A program made the position numbers and the translations under genes. Of a stretch of 64,000 bases of DNA, positions 35,991-47,334 are shown one piece after another. The stretch spans positions 51,420,501-51,484,500 of the forward strand of contig CM018032.1 of the NCBI GenBank assembly GCA_008638375.1. The letters run 5' to 3'. The notes under the pieces were generated by a model. That model was not told the origin of the DNA. It did no database searches and saw only the letters and a list, made by a program, of their open reading frames with translations. Numbering within the stretch: position 1 is the first letter of the stretch; each line of letters starts with the position of its first letter. Origin of the DNA: Nyssa sinensis. Lineage: Eukaryota > Streptophyta > Magnoliopsida > Cornales > Nyssaceae.

Positions 35991-36494
35991 CTTCTATCCA
36001 AAAAGACAAAAAAAGAAAAAGAGAAAGAGTGGGACTACAAGAATTCAATCATGTTATCATTCTAATCATATTGATTTTGCAAGGAAATCTCTCAACAATT
36101 GCAAATGAATTTTTTTTTGTTAATTTGTATGAATTTTTATTGTTGTTAAACAGTGTTTGTTTTGAATGAAAATTGTTAAATTGTGTTTGTTTTGAATGGA
36201 AAAATAATATGTGGTATACTTGAATATAACATATCTAGTGTCCAATTAATCATGCTGAAAGCAATAGACATTACAGAACTTCATTTTTTCACGTGAGAAA
36301 ATTGGAGTGTTCTCACACCTCCTAGAGCAATAACCATCTGATATTGGAAATAGATATAGAAGCCCGGGAAAATAATAGGGATGAGTTAAGACTATCCCAA
36401 ACACAATTAAAGCACACTCAGTCAATGACGGTAGAAATAATATATATTCACACATAAATGGGTTCTTGCATTACAGTGCACATATATATATATG

Positions 36495-36525
<31 letters not shown>

Positions 36526-37365
36526 AATGGAAGACATTATTGCTTCTTTGGACAATTCTATTTCTTGAGAAAGCATTTTTTCGATTCATAAAATTAAACA
36601 AATAAATTAAGAATATGGTTTTTATATGAACCAAATTAGTCCTATGTTGCAGAGGAGTTCCAAACAAATTAAAAGGTGAAGAAGACGACTATTCCTATAT
36701 CAGAGTTGGTGTACGGAGAATGGCACCTACTGACGCATGTGTTAAAACTAGCGGAGGAAGAATTTGAAATGGCTTTGCAGGATCGCAGTCTATTTATATA
36801 TACAAATATATATATATATATATACGCACACACACACACACACATACGTACATACAAATCTCAAACACAATCTTTTCCAATATACATAAAGTTAGACCTT
36901 TTTAAAAATTTTAATAATTATATTAATTTTTATTAAGATTTTAAAATTATATAAATTTTTCTTCTTTTTTTTGACAAATTACATTAATCTCTCCTCCAGT
37001 CTAATTTCTTTTTACAAATAACAAAATTGTTCATTTCATGTTTTTTTTTTTAATTTTGACCATTTTTCTAATTTTTTAAAAGTTTTTTTTCATTTTATAT
37101 AAAATTAAATTTTAAATAAATAATTTATATTTTTTTAGCCAAAGTAGAATTTAAATAATATTTTATTTGAAAATGAAAAAAAAAATAGTTAGAAAAAATT
37201 TTAAAAAAATACAAAAAACACATAGAAAATGCAATTTTGTCATTTTTTAAAAAAATTGGACTAAATAAGAAATCAGTATAATTATCATAAATCTCAAGAG
37301 AGATAAGTGTAATTTATCAAAAAAATTATTATATATATATGCACACACACACACACACACACACA
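35991..37365. other. No gene recognised; microsatellites and one short open frame
   Basis: Microsatellites lie at 36481-36525 (TA/TG) and 36804-36843 (TA/CA). A plus-strand frame at 36676-36795 (SELVYGEWHLLTHVLKLAEE) looks like real protein sequence by composition, but I do not recognise it and it runs into a microsatellite. Confidence 0.35.
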
Positions 37366-37662
37366 CAAGGGTGCAACACGAAAATTGTTTAGGGGAGACA
37401 AAAAAAAAAAAAATGTTTGAGTTAGGCTAAAATTTTAGAGTGGTTCAAAATTTTGGAGTAAGAAATGAGAGAATGAAAATAAAAATTTTAAATTGGGTTA
37501 AAGTTTTGGGATAAAAAATAAAAAATAATAAGTAAAGATTGAACTGAGTTAAAATTTTAGAGTAGGCTGAATTGAAAAAGACTAAAATTTTATGTATAAA
37601 TTTTTTTTTTTTTGTCAAATATGGAAGAGTTAAAGCCCATCCTAGCTCATCCCTACCTTCAT
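37366..37662 (+). mobile_element. Possible hAT-like miniature element, decayed
   Basis: It starts 'agggtgcaacacgaaaattg' with 'aggggagacaaaaaaa' and ends 'taaagcccatcctagctcat' 'ccctacc'. This is the pattern of hAT miniature elements with G-rich start and C-rich end around a T/A-rich core. No target duplication is found. Confidence 0.35.
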
Positions 37663-37671
37663 GCTTGTGTG

Positions 37672-37683
37672 TGTGTGTGTGTG

Positions 37684-37730
<47 letters not shown>
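37672..37730. repeat. (TG)n(TA)n microsatellite
   Basis: A TG run followed by more than twenty TA units. Confidence 0.95.
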
Positions 37731-37732
<2 letters not shown>

Positions 37733-40700
37733 TGATTGAGAACATAGGTGCAGATCTGTTATCACCAATCGCAATGAAAAATTTTCAATAATAAAATAAC
37801 ATAAAAAAGTTGATAATAATATAAAATAATTTAAACAAATAACATAAATAATATCATCATAATAATTCAATTTAAAATATATTTTACATATCAAAATTTT
37901 ATTTTCATTTTTACTGAAATTCTTCATATTACCTTGCCTCCCGTCTTTTTTTCAACCACAAATTATTGACAACAGACACCACTGACTCGGAATATGGTTG
38001 TAGTGACAACTTCAGAGTTGACGGTGTCGTCCCTTCATTGACTCCCCTTTATGTGATGCCTTCTTTACATGTAAATTGGTGCAAAGGCCTCTTTATCTTT
38101 TGTTTTCTTTTTTTTTTCTTCTAAAAAACGTAATGAAGATATTTTATTAATAAGAAGAATAGAATCTTTAAGTAGAATCATATTATAATCTTATAATTAT
38201 ATCACAACACTAAGCTAATGCTAATTAATGTGATTTTTAATTTAATGACCATCTTTCAGATATTAACGAATGAAAATGGCGATTATATTAACATTTGATC
38301 TCTACGTAATAATCAAGGACAGGATTATAAGTAGGCTATGCGGAATTCTGGTCCACTTCATATTTTAAAAAATATTTTTTATACATATAAAATTTTGATT
38401 TTTTTTTAAATTAACTTATTCATAAATTTTAGTTTAAATTCAATTTTTTTATCTATTATTTCTTCTAAATTTTACAGATTATTTCTTTTATTTTCATCCC
38501 AAAATCTTGACTAAATGTTTTTCTAACCACCTAAATTTTTACCTGGTCCCACGTACCCTTGTACATTATTGACATTTAAAGTTCCTAATTGGCGTCATTT
38601 AAGGCAGAATTAGAGATGCAAAAGTAGGTAAGTGTCTGCCTTAATTAGGCAGACTAAAATTAATAAGGTGAAATTCATGTGACATGATTTCATCTCCTAA
38701 TCTGTCCTCAAACAGAACCTACCAGACTTGTGGTTCAAATAATTCATTCGTGAACTATGATAGTCACCTAAATCATTGAATTGTGTTACCAATAACACAT
38801 TACTACATCAACATCACATTACATCATATTATCTTATATGCATCTAAGATACTGTTGAAAAAAATTGAAACTTTTTAGCTCAAGACACTTTGAGCTTTAA
38901 TGTGAGAACTAGACCCTTTTTTTTAAAAAATATTAATGTATATTTTTTTATTAAATCTTAATATCATAAATTCTAATAAATATATAAAATATATATAAAT
39001 ATTTTTAATTCTTTGTTTTAGATATATATATATATGCGTATATATATAAAATAATATAAAGTTGTAATAGTATTCTAATAAAAAATATATATGATGAATG
39101 AAACTCTAATAATAGAGTTCTTCCTTAATCGAGCGATTCAAATTTTTTTTTCTGTAATCTTCATGAGACCTTGTTTGTAAAGTTAAAATTTTAATTTTAA
39201 TTATATTATAAACTTATAAAATTTAGGGTTTTAATTTTTTTAAGTAGGATTTAAAACAATTACTTTGCGCAATATTTGACCCTTCTTTAGGGTAATCGTG
39301 TGTAATATTTGACACTAATGATTTTAATTAAACAACTTTTTTTCTTCCTTCCTTTCTTTTTGTTTAACAATAAACCTTTGACTTTATATTTTTTCATATT
39401 GTATTGCAACTAGTTTAACAAACTATTTGGTAGCCTCTTGACTCAGCTTCCTCATGTCATAAAATATTACAAAATGTTAAATTTTTTAAGTCTGAATTAT
39501 ATAAAGTGATTATGAAATTTTAATTTTATCCTATAATAAAAGGAATGGTTTAAATACCATTACATTGGTTTTTTTTTTTTTTCGTCCAAATTAAAAAAAA
39601 TTATAGGACTTAGATGTAAAAACACCAAGCGGATGTCCTAAACGTGTAGAAATATAACATATAACACAACATATGAAATAATTTTTTTTTTGAAGCCATT
39701 CGAGTTTTTTTTACGTAGATCGTTGGTAGCTAGAACTTAATGGGTGGGCTTGACTATCACGGGAGAAGAAGATTTAGTCTGATGCGCGTAAGTTGGTCTA
39801 GGATACCCCTCATCGATCCATAAAAAATAACACTAGGCTTTAGGACATAAGATAAAGTTTAAGGCTCGAGACTCAAGAGCTTAGACTTAGGGCTAGTTTG
39901 GGAGGGTGGTTGTCTCATCCAAATCGTGATTTTGGTATATGAAAAAAGTGTTAAACTAGTTTTTGAAATATTTGACTAATTGCTTCGGCACGAAATTTCG
40001 ATTGCAAAACCATGATTTCTGAAAGTTAAAAAACTACTTCTCAAATTAAGTTCGACTTTTTATAACTTTTATCCCTATATTCACCACTTACACATTACTC
40101 ATTATATACAAAATAAAAAAAAAAGGAAAAAAATTCATAGTTAGAATTACTTCTATATAATTTTTACCAAATATTCAAATAATAAATTGATTATATTTTT
40201 CAGCATTCATTTTTCAATAATCATTTCTTAAAAGTCTGAAACTTTTTTAAACGAGCTCTTCTGCTTGGGTATAAGATATAAGTTTTAAGTCATAGAACTA
40301 AAGGTATTAGATCATTTTTCTATATAATGATAAGTGAAAGGAGAATCAAATTTATACCAAATATATGAGGATGGACACTTATACCACCACTCTACACTAA
40401 TGGTCCCAAAGAGGTTAGGGGGCAATGACCCTTCTAAAATTTTAAACATTTGACTTTTTTCTATATTTTTTATAATTTTTTTTTTAAATTTCGGAATTAT
40501 CCCCTTCCTATTTATTTTTATTTATATTTTTGCAAAACACCTTAAATTTTATTTTTTATATTTTTACTTCCTAAACTTGAGCTCTAGACTTAGATTCCCT
40601 ATTGATAGACATGGGTCATTAGTATGTCCCATCCTTTATATATATATATATATTGGGTTAAAGACAGTGTTACTGAGAAAATGCACATATGATGTCCTAA

Positions 40701-43112
40701 CTAACCAAAGAAGGTATCGAATTAAATTGAAATAACCTTGCTACGCTTCATGTAAGAGATTCTAGAAGCTAGATCCGTGTGGAGGTAGTTTTCACCACTT
40801 ACAGGAGTAGGTAGAAAACTTCTCTCGCGCCGCCCCTTGTTCTCTCTGTGTTTCTCGCGCCGACCCAGTTCTCTCTCTCGGTCTAGCTCTATGTTTTTGA
40901 TCGACTATCTCTCTATCTTGCTCTCTTTGCTTTTGATCCATTGGAGGCTATCTCTTGCATCAAACACATCGATTGACCAGGGGAAAAACATCAAAATTGT
41001 GCTATCTTTCAAGTAGGTATGCCTTGTCTTTGGATTTAGATTCCCTTATTTGCCACTTTGTGTGAGGTTTTAGTATATTGTTTAATCCATAATGTTTAAA
41101 CCTGAACTGTGAGGATATAGCATTGGCACATTTAACGTTTGGTTGAGTACATAATTCTTTGTAATGTACAAATTGGAATAGATATATATGGAACAAAATA
41201 TGTATGTCTGTGTGTGTATATATGTATATATGCATATATTAGGTTTTAATTTTGAATGTTAGTTGCATTTTGTTACTAGATTTATAAAGCTCTTGAAACC
41301 CCATTCTAATTGTATTAACCCAACATACTTTTTGTTTAATTTTTTAACTTTGTGCACTCCATCGAAATAATTAAAAATGAGGCTTAGCATGATTAATTGA
41401 GCGTCTCTCTCTATCTCTGTAATTTTCTGCAGATAATCATAAAAGTGGCGAAAGCCAAAACCTAGTGTTTCTTCACGAGTGATCTAGACCCAGTTCTTAA
41501 CCCAGCATAACCCATTTTAGTGCCAATTTAATTTTACCCCTTAGATGCTATTAGAATCATGCTCCTTTTTCTATTGTCTTTGATGGGTCTTTATACACAT
41601 ATATATAGTCTGCTAACCAAAGTTGAGGAGATTAACTTTGAGGAAAGTTATCCGAGCATATGAAATGCAAATGAGAAATAAAATCTGAATAGAACAACAT
41701 TAGGTTTTTTAAGTCAGGTTGCAGTTTCACTGTTTTCAAATCCAATGGGACATTAGTCATATTTTTTTTCTTTGCTTCTTTTTGATACAAAGATTGGAGA
41801 TAGAAAAATTAAACTCACACCAAATTGTATGAATAGTAAACTATTACATCAATTGAATAAGAAGTTGAATCCGGACATTATGGCTGGAAAAAAAACCCCC
41901 AAACGAGAAAATATTGTTACTTTACTCAAAGCAAAAATAAAAAGCCCGACAATGGTGTCAAATTTCTTGAGATAAGATGGAAATTTTATAAAAAAACTTG
42001 AATAAAATTTTAAGTGTAATTTTGGAGTTAAGAGAGCTTCATAATGAAACTTTTATAATGGAGTCGGGAACTCCTTCTCTAATCCCCGTACAATGAAAAA
42101 AATATTCACTAAACCTGTAATGGAATAGAAGACTTGTAATGGAATGGGATGATATTCGTTGGAGTATCGATTTAATTATTAAATTTATTGCAATTAACAT
42201 ATTTTAAACAAGAAAAATTATATTCGTAAAAAAAAAAGTCATGCATTTTAATAGAGAATTGAATGATATTGTTTTACTTTACAAATGTATGATTATATTA
42301 AGTTTGGCTGAATGTTTAATGTTATAGTAAAAAGAGTTATTATAAATATTAACTCCAAGTCTTGCACAGACAAGTCTGATATGGGAGTGTCAAGGTCGGT
42401 TGAATTTTTTAATGAAGTTAAAATTTGATATGGATGGATGGATGGGCTAGAAAAAGGGTCTAAAGACTGGTGACATAAGATTCATAAACCATATATTTTA
42501 TTTCAATTCTTGAAATATTTATAACCATATTCTTTTATATATATATATATATAAATAATAGACGATGATTTGGAACATTAAAATTAGAGGTAGAAAAGTG
42601 AAAACAAATTTCGTATAACAAAACACTAATATGTCAACCATAAATATTCAGTGCAAAAAGAAATAATGGTTTTGAAGACAATTTCATACCCTAATATAAA
42701 AAAAAAAAAAAACAAAAACTCATTTATAACGTTACTTATTTTGTATGTATTCCATAAATGAAGGCTCAGATAATAGTCAATTTTGATAGCATCAACAACC
42801 TATTAGTAAACTTTCATAGTTTGATGATATTATTATCATCATCACTGATTGCCTTTGTACATATTAATCCGTTAGCTCTAAACTGGTTGGCCGGTCGATC
42901 ATCAATTGTGAGCAGTTATGGAGGGTTGGAGAGAGGGATTTAGCACACATTTCATAAGAATGGATAACCCATAATTTATTGCTCTTTGCAATTTATGGAA
43001 ATTCCTATCGTTTGGAATCAACTAAAAGCTTTATGTTTGTATTCGCGATTGGGCTCGTGTGTATGAAAATCGATTCTTGAATTGTCCAGAAAGGACAGTT
43101 AGGGAATGCATA
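37731..43112. other. 5.4 kb AT-rich stretch without a recognised gene
   Basis: No family is recognisable on either strand. Minor items: 38880-39270 is a partial relative of the hAT-type miniature element at 28624 (shared 'actctaataatagagtt'). 40800-40930 is a CT-rich island with two 'tctctcgcgccg' words that could be an orphan untranslated leader. Short TA/TG microsatellites lie near 39020, 40640, 41210 and 42536. From about 42960 the sequence may already be the 5' part of the CACTA element containing the TNP2 relic. Confidence 0.4.
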
Positions 43113-43312
43113 AATCTACATTGCAATCAATAGCGCATGCTTGAATATTCCATTATGACAAAATTTTAACACGGTCTCCTATTGTTCTTTGGGTACATAT
43201 TTAGGCGTGCTAACGTCTATCTCGTATACTTGGAGAACTATGGGGAGATGTTGTCGAAATTTTGTCCGAGTGGAATCAAGTGTTTCATTTGCTATTGATT
43301 GCAATGTAGATT
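43113..43312. repeat. Perfect 22-bp inverted repeat upstream of the TNP2 relic
   Basis: 43113-43134 (aatctacattgcaatcaata plus gc) is the exact reverse complement of 43291-43312, with 156 bases between. It lies in the leader of the transposase gene, next to 'ggacagttagggaatgcata', a word order I associate with plant CACTA leaders. Confidence 0.75.
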
Positions 43313-43429
43313 GTGTATTCACGAATAGGATATGACCACCTTACCCTTTAGAGAGAAGTTGGAGGTGATAGGATTCATGTTTCATATTTATAACGAGTAT
43401 CATTTTTGACTTGTATTAGGTAGACGAAA

Positions 43430-44212
43430 ATGGATAAGAGTTGGATCGACTTGAAGGGCAGGCATTTGCCAGGGTATGTGAAGGGGATCAAAGATTTTAT
43501 TGAGTTTGCTCTTGCATCTGCAGATGGGAGAAATAGGATAAGATGTCCATGTCGGAGGTGCAATAATAGGGATTATATGTACATAAATGAAGCCAAAGAG
43601 CACCTACTCCTACATGGGATGGACAAGAGGTATATGTGTTGAAAATTTCACGGGGAACACCGTGACATACGAGTGGTATTTGAGGATGAAGAAGAAGACG
43701 ACTATGATGACTTTGGTGATAATGTAGGGGTTGGTTATGAAGGCTTGCCACAAATGCTGGCAGAATTGTAGGGGGCTACAACTGGGGTGAGTAGTTACAA
43801 GAGAGACACAGGACAATTGGAAGCGTTTGAGTCATTGTTGAGGGAAGCAAGGCAGCCGTTATATCCGGGTTGTGATAAGTTTTCGAAATTGGACTTTCTC
43901 ATGAAACTCCTTTATATTAAGACCATCAACCGTTAGATCGAGTAACAAATCATTTAATATGGTCATTGAATTGATTAAATCAGCGCTTCCTATTGGAGAG
44001 ATACTTCCAAAATCATATTATGAGGCGAAAAGAATATTAAGAGATTTGGGCCTCAGGTATATTCCCATACATGCTTGTAAAAATGATTGCATGTTATTTT
44101 GGAAGGAGACTGAACAATGTATGGAGTGTACGGTGTGCCACGAATCCAGGTACAAGCTGAATGAAGGAAAGAGCAAGACAATTCCGCACAAGGTGCTGAG
44201 ATGTTTTCCCTT
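43430..44212 (+). pseudogene. TNP2: CACTA TNP2-type transposase, 5' part, fused to ZIP sequence
   Basis: The start MDKSWIDLKGRHLPGYVKGI with CPCRRCNN (about residues 40-47) is the transposase-associated zinc-binding domain of plant En/Spm-CACTA elements. After stops at 43640 and 43769 the frame goes on with LYPGCDKFSKLDFLMKLL, two more stops, and then the start of the catalytic TNP2 region: ELIKSALP, LPKSYYEAKRILRDLGL, HACKNDCMLFWKE, CTVCHESRYK, IPHKVLRCFPLK. TNP2 cuts at CACTA ends. The gene stops abruptly at about 44212, just before the usual PRLQRLF-type block, where ZIP copy C begins on the opposite strand. With four stops and no catalytic core it is inactive. Confidence 0.88.
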
Positions 44213-45064
44213 AAAACTCTTAGATTTAAAGAAAAGAGTCAAACTGAAGAGAATAAGCTTAGCTAGGCTAAGCCCATTTGGCCAAGAGAGACATTAAGGC
44301 AACCCCAAGAAGAAGCAAAACATTAGCCTCTAACTGAAGCTTTCTGTTGTTCTACATCTTGGCATTCATGAAATCGGCAGCTAGAGGATCTACGAGGGCC
44401 ATATAAATCAAGATCCCAGCCAATGCAGCATTAAGAATACCTTCAACAATCAGAGCAGTTGGACTGTTTTCTTTGTATACGTTTGTTATTCCAATTCCAA
44501 TTACAATTCCAACAGGGGTTGGTAGATAGAAAAATAATGGCATAACTGCTACTGCACTAGGCTTGAATTTGGCCTACACAAACAGAAACACAGACACAGA
44601 CCCAAGGCCTTGTTTAGTTTGAAATATTTATTCCATATATTTGCGGAGTAGGAAATCCAAACCTGTGAAATGCATCCACCAAGTGCAATACCCTCGAAAA
44701 ATTGATGGAAGGTGAGCACAACAATTAGAGGCTTTATTGTTTTCGGGCTTTCTGAAGCACCCAAAGATATTCCAATAATCACTGTGTGAACAACAATACC
44801 CAGTTCCAAAACCTACCACATAAACCATGCAATAAGGACAAACCAACAATAATAAATAAACACACAAGAAAAATTCAAAATTACCTGAGATATGACACGA
44901 TGACGAACAAGGTCCTCTGGTCTTGGTCTTGGTCCTGCTGCTGCTTCTGCTGATCCATGAATGGAGTGGGTATGAATATGGACATCATCTCCATTTAAAG
45001 GCTGAACCTTTTTTAATTGATCATCAGATTTGCTGTAATAACAAGTTGCAAAGGCATCAACCAT
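44213..45064 (-). pseudogene. ZIP: ZIP transporter pseudogene, copy C, 5'-truncated (unit 1)
   Basis: Exon 3 at 44268-44573 (306 bp, in frame), exon 2 at 44663-44812 (150 bp) and the last 180 bp of exon 1 at 44885-45064, with introns and splice borders kept. Exon 2 has [16 protein letters not shown] and [11 protein letters not shown]. Exon 3 has the same frame as the ancestral gene but ends early at NAKM because a CAG codon became TAG, which removes the last membrane segment. The N-terminal half (signal peptide, membrane segments I-II) is missing: the sequence starts exactly at MVDAFATCYY. On the left it is joined to the TNP2 relic, on the right to a hairpin of ZIP upstream sequence. It is the only ZIP piece in the array that still has exons 2 and 3, so it marks the array's outer end. 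Confidence 0.9.
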
Positions 45065-45215
45065 ACATTCATTAACAACCTCAGTTGCACCTATTAACTC
45101 GACACATGCACTTCACATTCATTAACAACCTCAGTTGTAGCTATTACAACTGAGGTTGTTAATGAATGTGAAGTACATGTGTCGAGTTAATAGGTGCAAT
45201 TGAGGTTGTTAATGA
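45065..45215. repeat. ZIP-upstream hairpin, unit 1
   Basis: Two arms of about 70 bp ('cattaacaacctcagttgca...' and '...tgcaattgaggttgttaatg') around the loop 'tagctatt' near 45135-45142. Each arm holds 'gtgcatgtgtcgagttaata' or its complement. Related words ('gtgcatgtgtcgggtagctg', 'ggttgttaatgaatgtg') lie upstream of ZIP copy A at 11092-11190 and copy B at 23425-23485, so the arms are probably ZIP 5'-flanking DNA. Confidence 0.85.
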
Positions 45216-46142
45216 CACTACAAGAAAAGGCACTATTAGCGACGAACACGTGCGTCGCTAATAGTGGAAAAATGCGTCGCTAATGATTTTTTGCGACGCA
45301 CACCTGAGCGTCGCTAAAGTCGCCGCAAATATTGGCGTCGCTAATAGTATTGGCAACACACACACCCCTGAGCGTCGCTAAAAGAAAGTATTAGCGACGC
45401 ACAAACGGTGTCGCTAATAATTGGGAATGGGCGTCGCAAATATTATAAATAGAGGCAAAGAGCGTCGCTAAAAGATACTATTAGCGACGCACTCTGTGTG
45501 TCGCTAATAGTACCTTTTAGCGACGCACAGATTGGGCGTCGCTAAAAGTTACTATTAGCGACGCAAACGTGGTCGTCGCTAATACTATCTTTTAGCGACG
45601 CTCAAGGTGTGCGTCGCTAAAAGGTACTATTAGTGACACATAGAGTGCGTCGCAAATAGTGAATTTGATTTTATTTCTTAACTTTTAGCGACGCCTTTCT
45701 GTGCATCGCTAAAGGTTTTTTTTTTTCCAACCATGTTTGCTTTGTTTTCTTTGTTGTTTTATTCCTGTTTAATCCTGTATCAATCATCCTGATATACAAT
45801 AAAATTCAAACATTCTGAAATGAATATATTAAAAAAGAAAAATACATTTATATATATATATTATACTAATTGCGTACATTTGTAAAAGTACAATTTAACA
45901 ATAAATAGAAAAAAAAAATTGTCTCAAAACATATAACTACAAATGTCCATGAAAAGAAAAAAAAAATAACAAATAAAAATAATAAATCCTGATGCAAAAC
46001 ATAAAGACAGCGGCGCAATGATCCCGATCAATCTGAAATAAAGATCAAATGGTATATATTAGAACAATTATTAAATATATATGAAATAGAGAATGTGAAT
46101 AGTTTAATTTTTTTTTTGCATGCATAAATAATAAGAACGACA
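45216..46142 (+). mobile_element. CACTA terminal block, unit 1
   Basis: Begins with the terminal repeat CACTACAAGAAAAGG. About 480 bp follow with some two dozen TTAGCGACGC/GCGTCGCTAA motifs in both orientations, then a T-run, 'ttcctgtttaatcctgtatc', a TA run and an A-rich tail ending 'aagaacgaca'. There is no transposase and no opposite end: the block passes straight into satellite. It has the full motif set, as does unit 7. Confidence 0.85.
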
Positions 46143-46946
46143 TAAAGTAGCATAAGTTATAAACCACTGATCCGAACTGATTTCTGTAAGTTTGTGCGAG
46201 TCTATTTTGTCATTTGTGAGGCGGTTGATGGGGTTTCGAGACAGTTAGGCCGATATCCGGCATTTTGGTCCGTCAAAACTCCAAAATGGGCCTTTTCGGA
46301 ACAAAAACTTGCAAAAGTTTCAAATCGGGCATCCGAACCGAGTGCCGTAAGTTCGTGCAAGTCAATTTTATCATTTGTGAGGTGTTCGATGGGGTTTTGG
46401 GCTCGTTTGGTTGATATCTGGTATTTTGGTCTGTCAAAACCCCAAAATGGGCCTTTTCGGAGTTGAAACTTGCATAAGTTTCAAACCGGGCATCGGAACT
46501 GAGTGCCGTAAGTTCGTGCAAGTCTATTTTATCATTTGAGAGCTGTGTGATGGGGTTTCGGGGTGGGTAGGCCGATATTCAAAGTTTTGGTCTGTCAAAA
46601 CCTCAAAATGGGCCTTTTTGGAGCTGAAACTTGCATAAGTTTCAAACCGGGCATCCGAACCGAGTGCCGTAAGTTCGTGCAAGTGTATTTTATCATTTGT
46701 GAGGTGTGTGATGGGGTTTTGGGGTGGTTAGGCCGATATCCGAGGTTTTGGTCTGTCAAAACCCCAAAATGGGCCTTTTTGGACCTAAAACTTGCATCAG
46801 TTTCAAACCGGGCATCCGAACCGATTGCCGTAAGTTTGTGCAAGTCTATTTTATCATTTGTGAGGTGTGTGAAGGTGTTTCGGTGTAGTTAGGCCGATAT
46901 CCAGCATTTTGGTATGTCAAAACCCCAAAATGGGCCTTTTTGGACC
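46143..46946. repeat. 161-bp satellite, array 1 (5 monomers)
   Basis: 804 bp, five monomers. Successive 'ccaaaatggg' words stand at 46281, 46442, 46603, 46764 and 46925, exactly 161 bp apart (the third has one substitution). The first monomer begins in CACTA-like sequence ('taaagtagcataagttataa') that aligns with the monomer start 'taaaacttgcataagtttca'. The array stops at 'ggacc'. Confidence 0.95.
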
Positions 46947-47183
46947 ATGCAATAAGGACAAACCAACAATAACAAATAAACACACAAGAAAATTCAAAAT
47001 TACCTGAGATATGACACGATGATGAACAAGGTCCTCGGGTCCAGGTCCTGGTCCTGCTGCCGCTTTTGTTGATCCATGAGTGGAGTGGGTATGAATATGG
47101 ACATCATCTCTATTTAAAGGCTGAGCCTTTTTTAATTGATCATTAGATTTGCTGTAATAACAAGTTGCAAAGGCATCAACCAT
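46947..47183 (-). pseudogene. ZIP: ZIP exon 1/intron 1 fragment, unit 2
   Basis: From MVDAFATCYY through HIHTHSTHG to VISQ, then the GT donor and the first part of intron 1, cut at 'atgcaataagg'. Its own changes include SNDQL and NRDD. Confidence 0.88.
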
Positions 47184-47334
47184 ACATTCATTAACAACCT
47201 CAGTTGCACCTATTAACTCGACACATGCATTTTACATTCATTAACAACCTCAATTGTAGCTATTACAACTGAGGTTGTTAATGAATGTGAAGTGCATGTG
47301 TCGAGTTAATAGGTGCAATTGTGGTTGTTAATGA
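47184..47334. repeat. ZIP-upstream hairpin, unit 2
   Basis: 151 bp. The left arm has 'catgcattttacattc' where the right arm implies 'catgcacttcacattc', so pairing has two mismatches here. Confidence 0.82.

Noticed and set aside
39891..40264. Miniature element with 'gggctagtttggga' and 'aaacgagctctt' ends
   Set aside because: The ends are only roughly inverse and no flanking duplication could be found.
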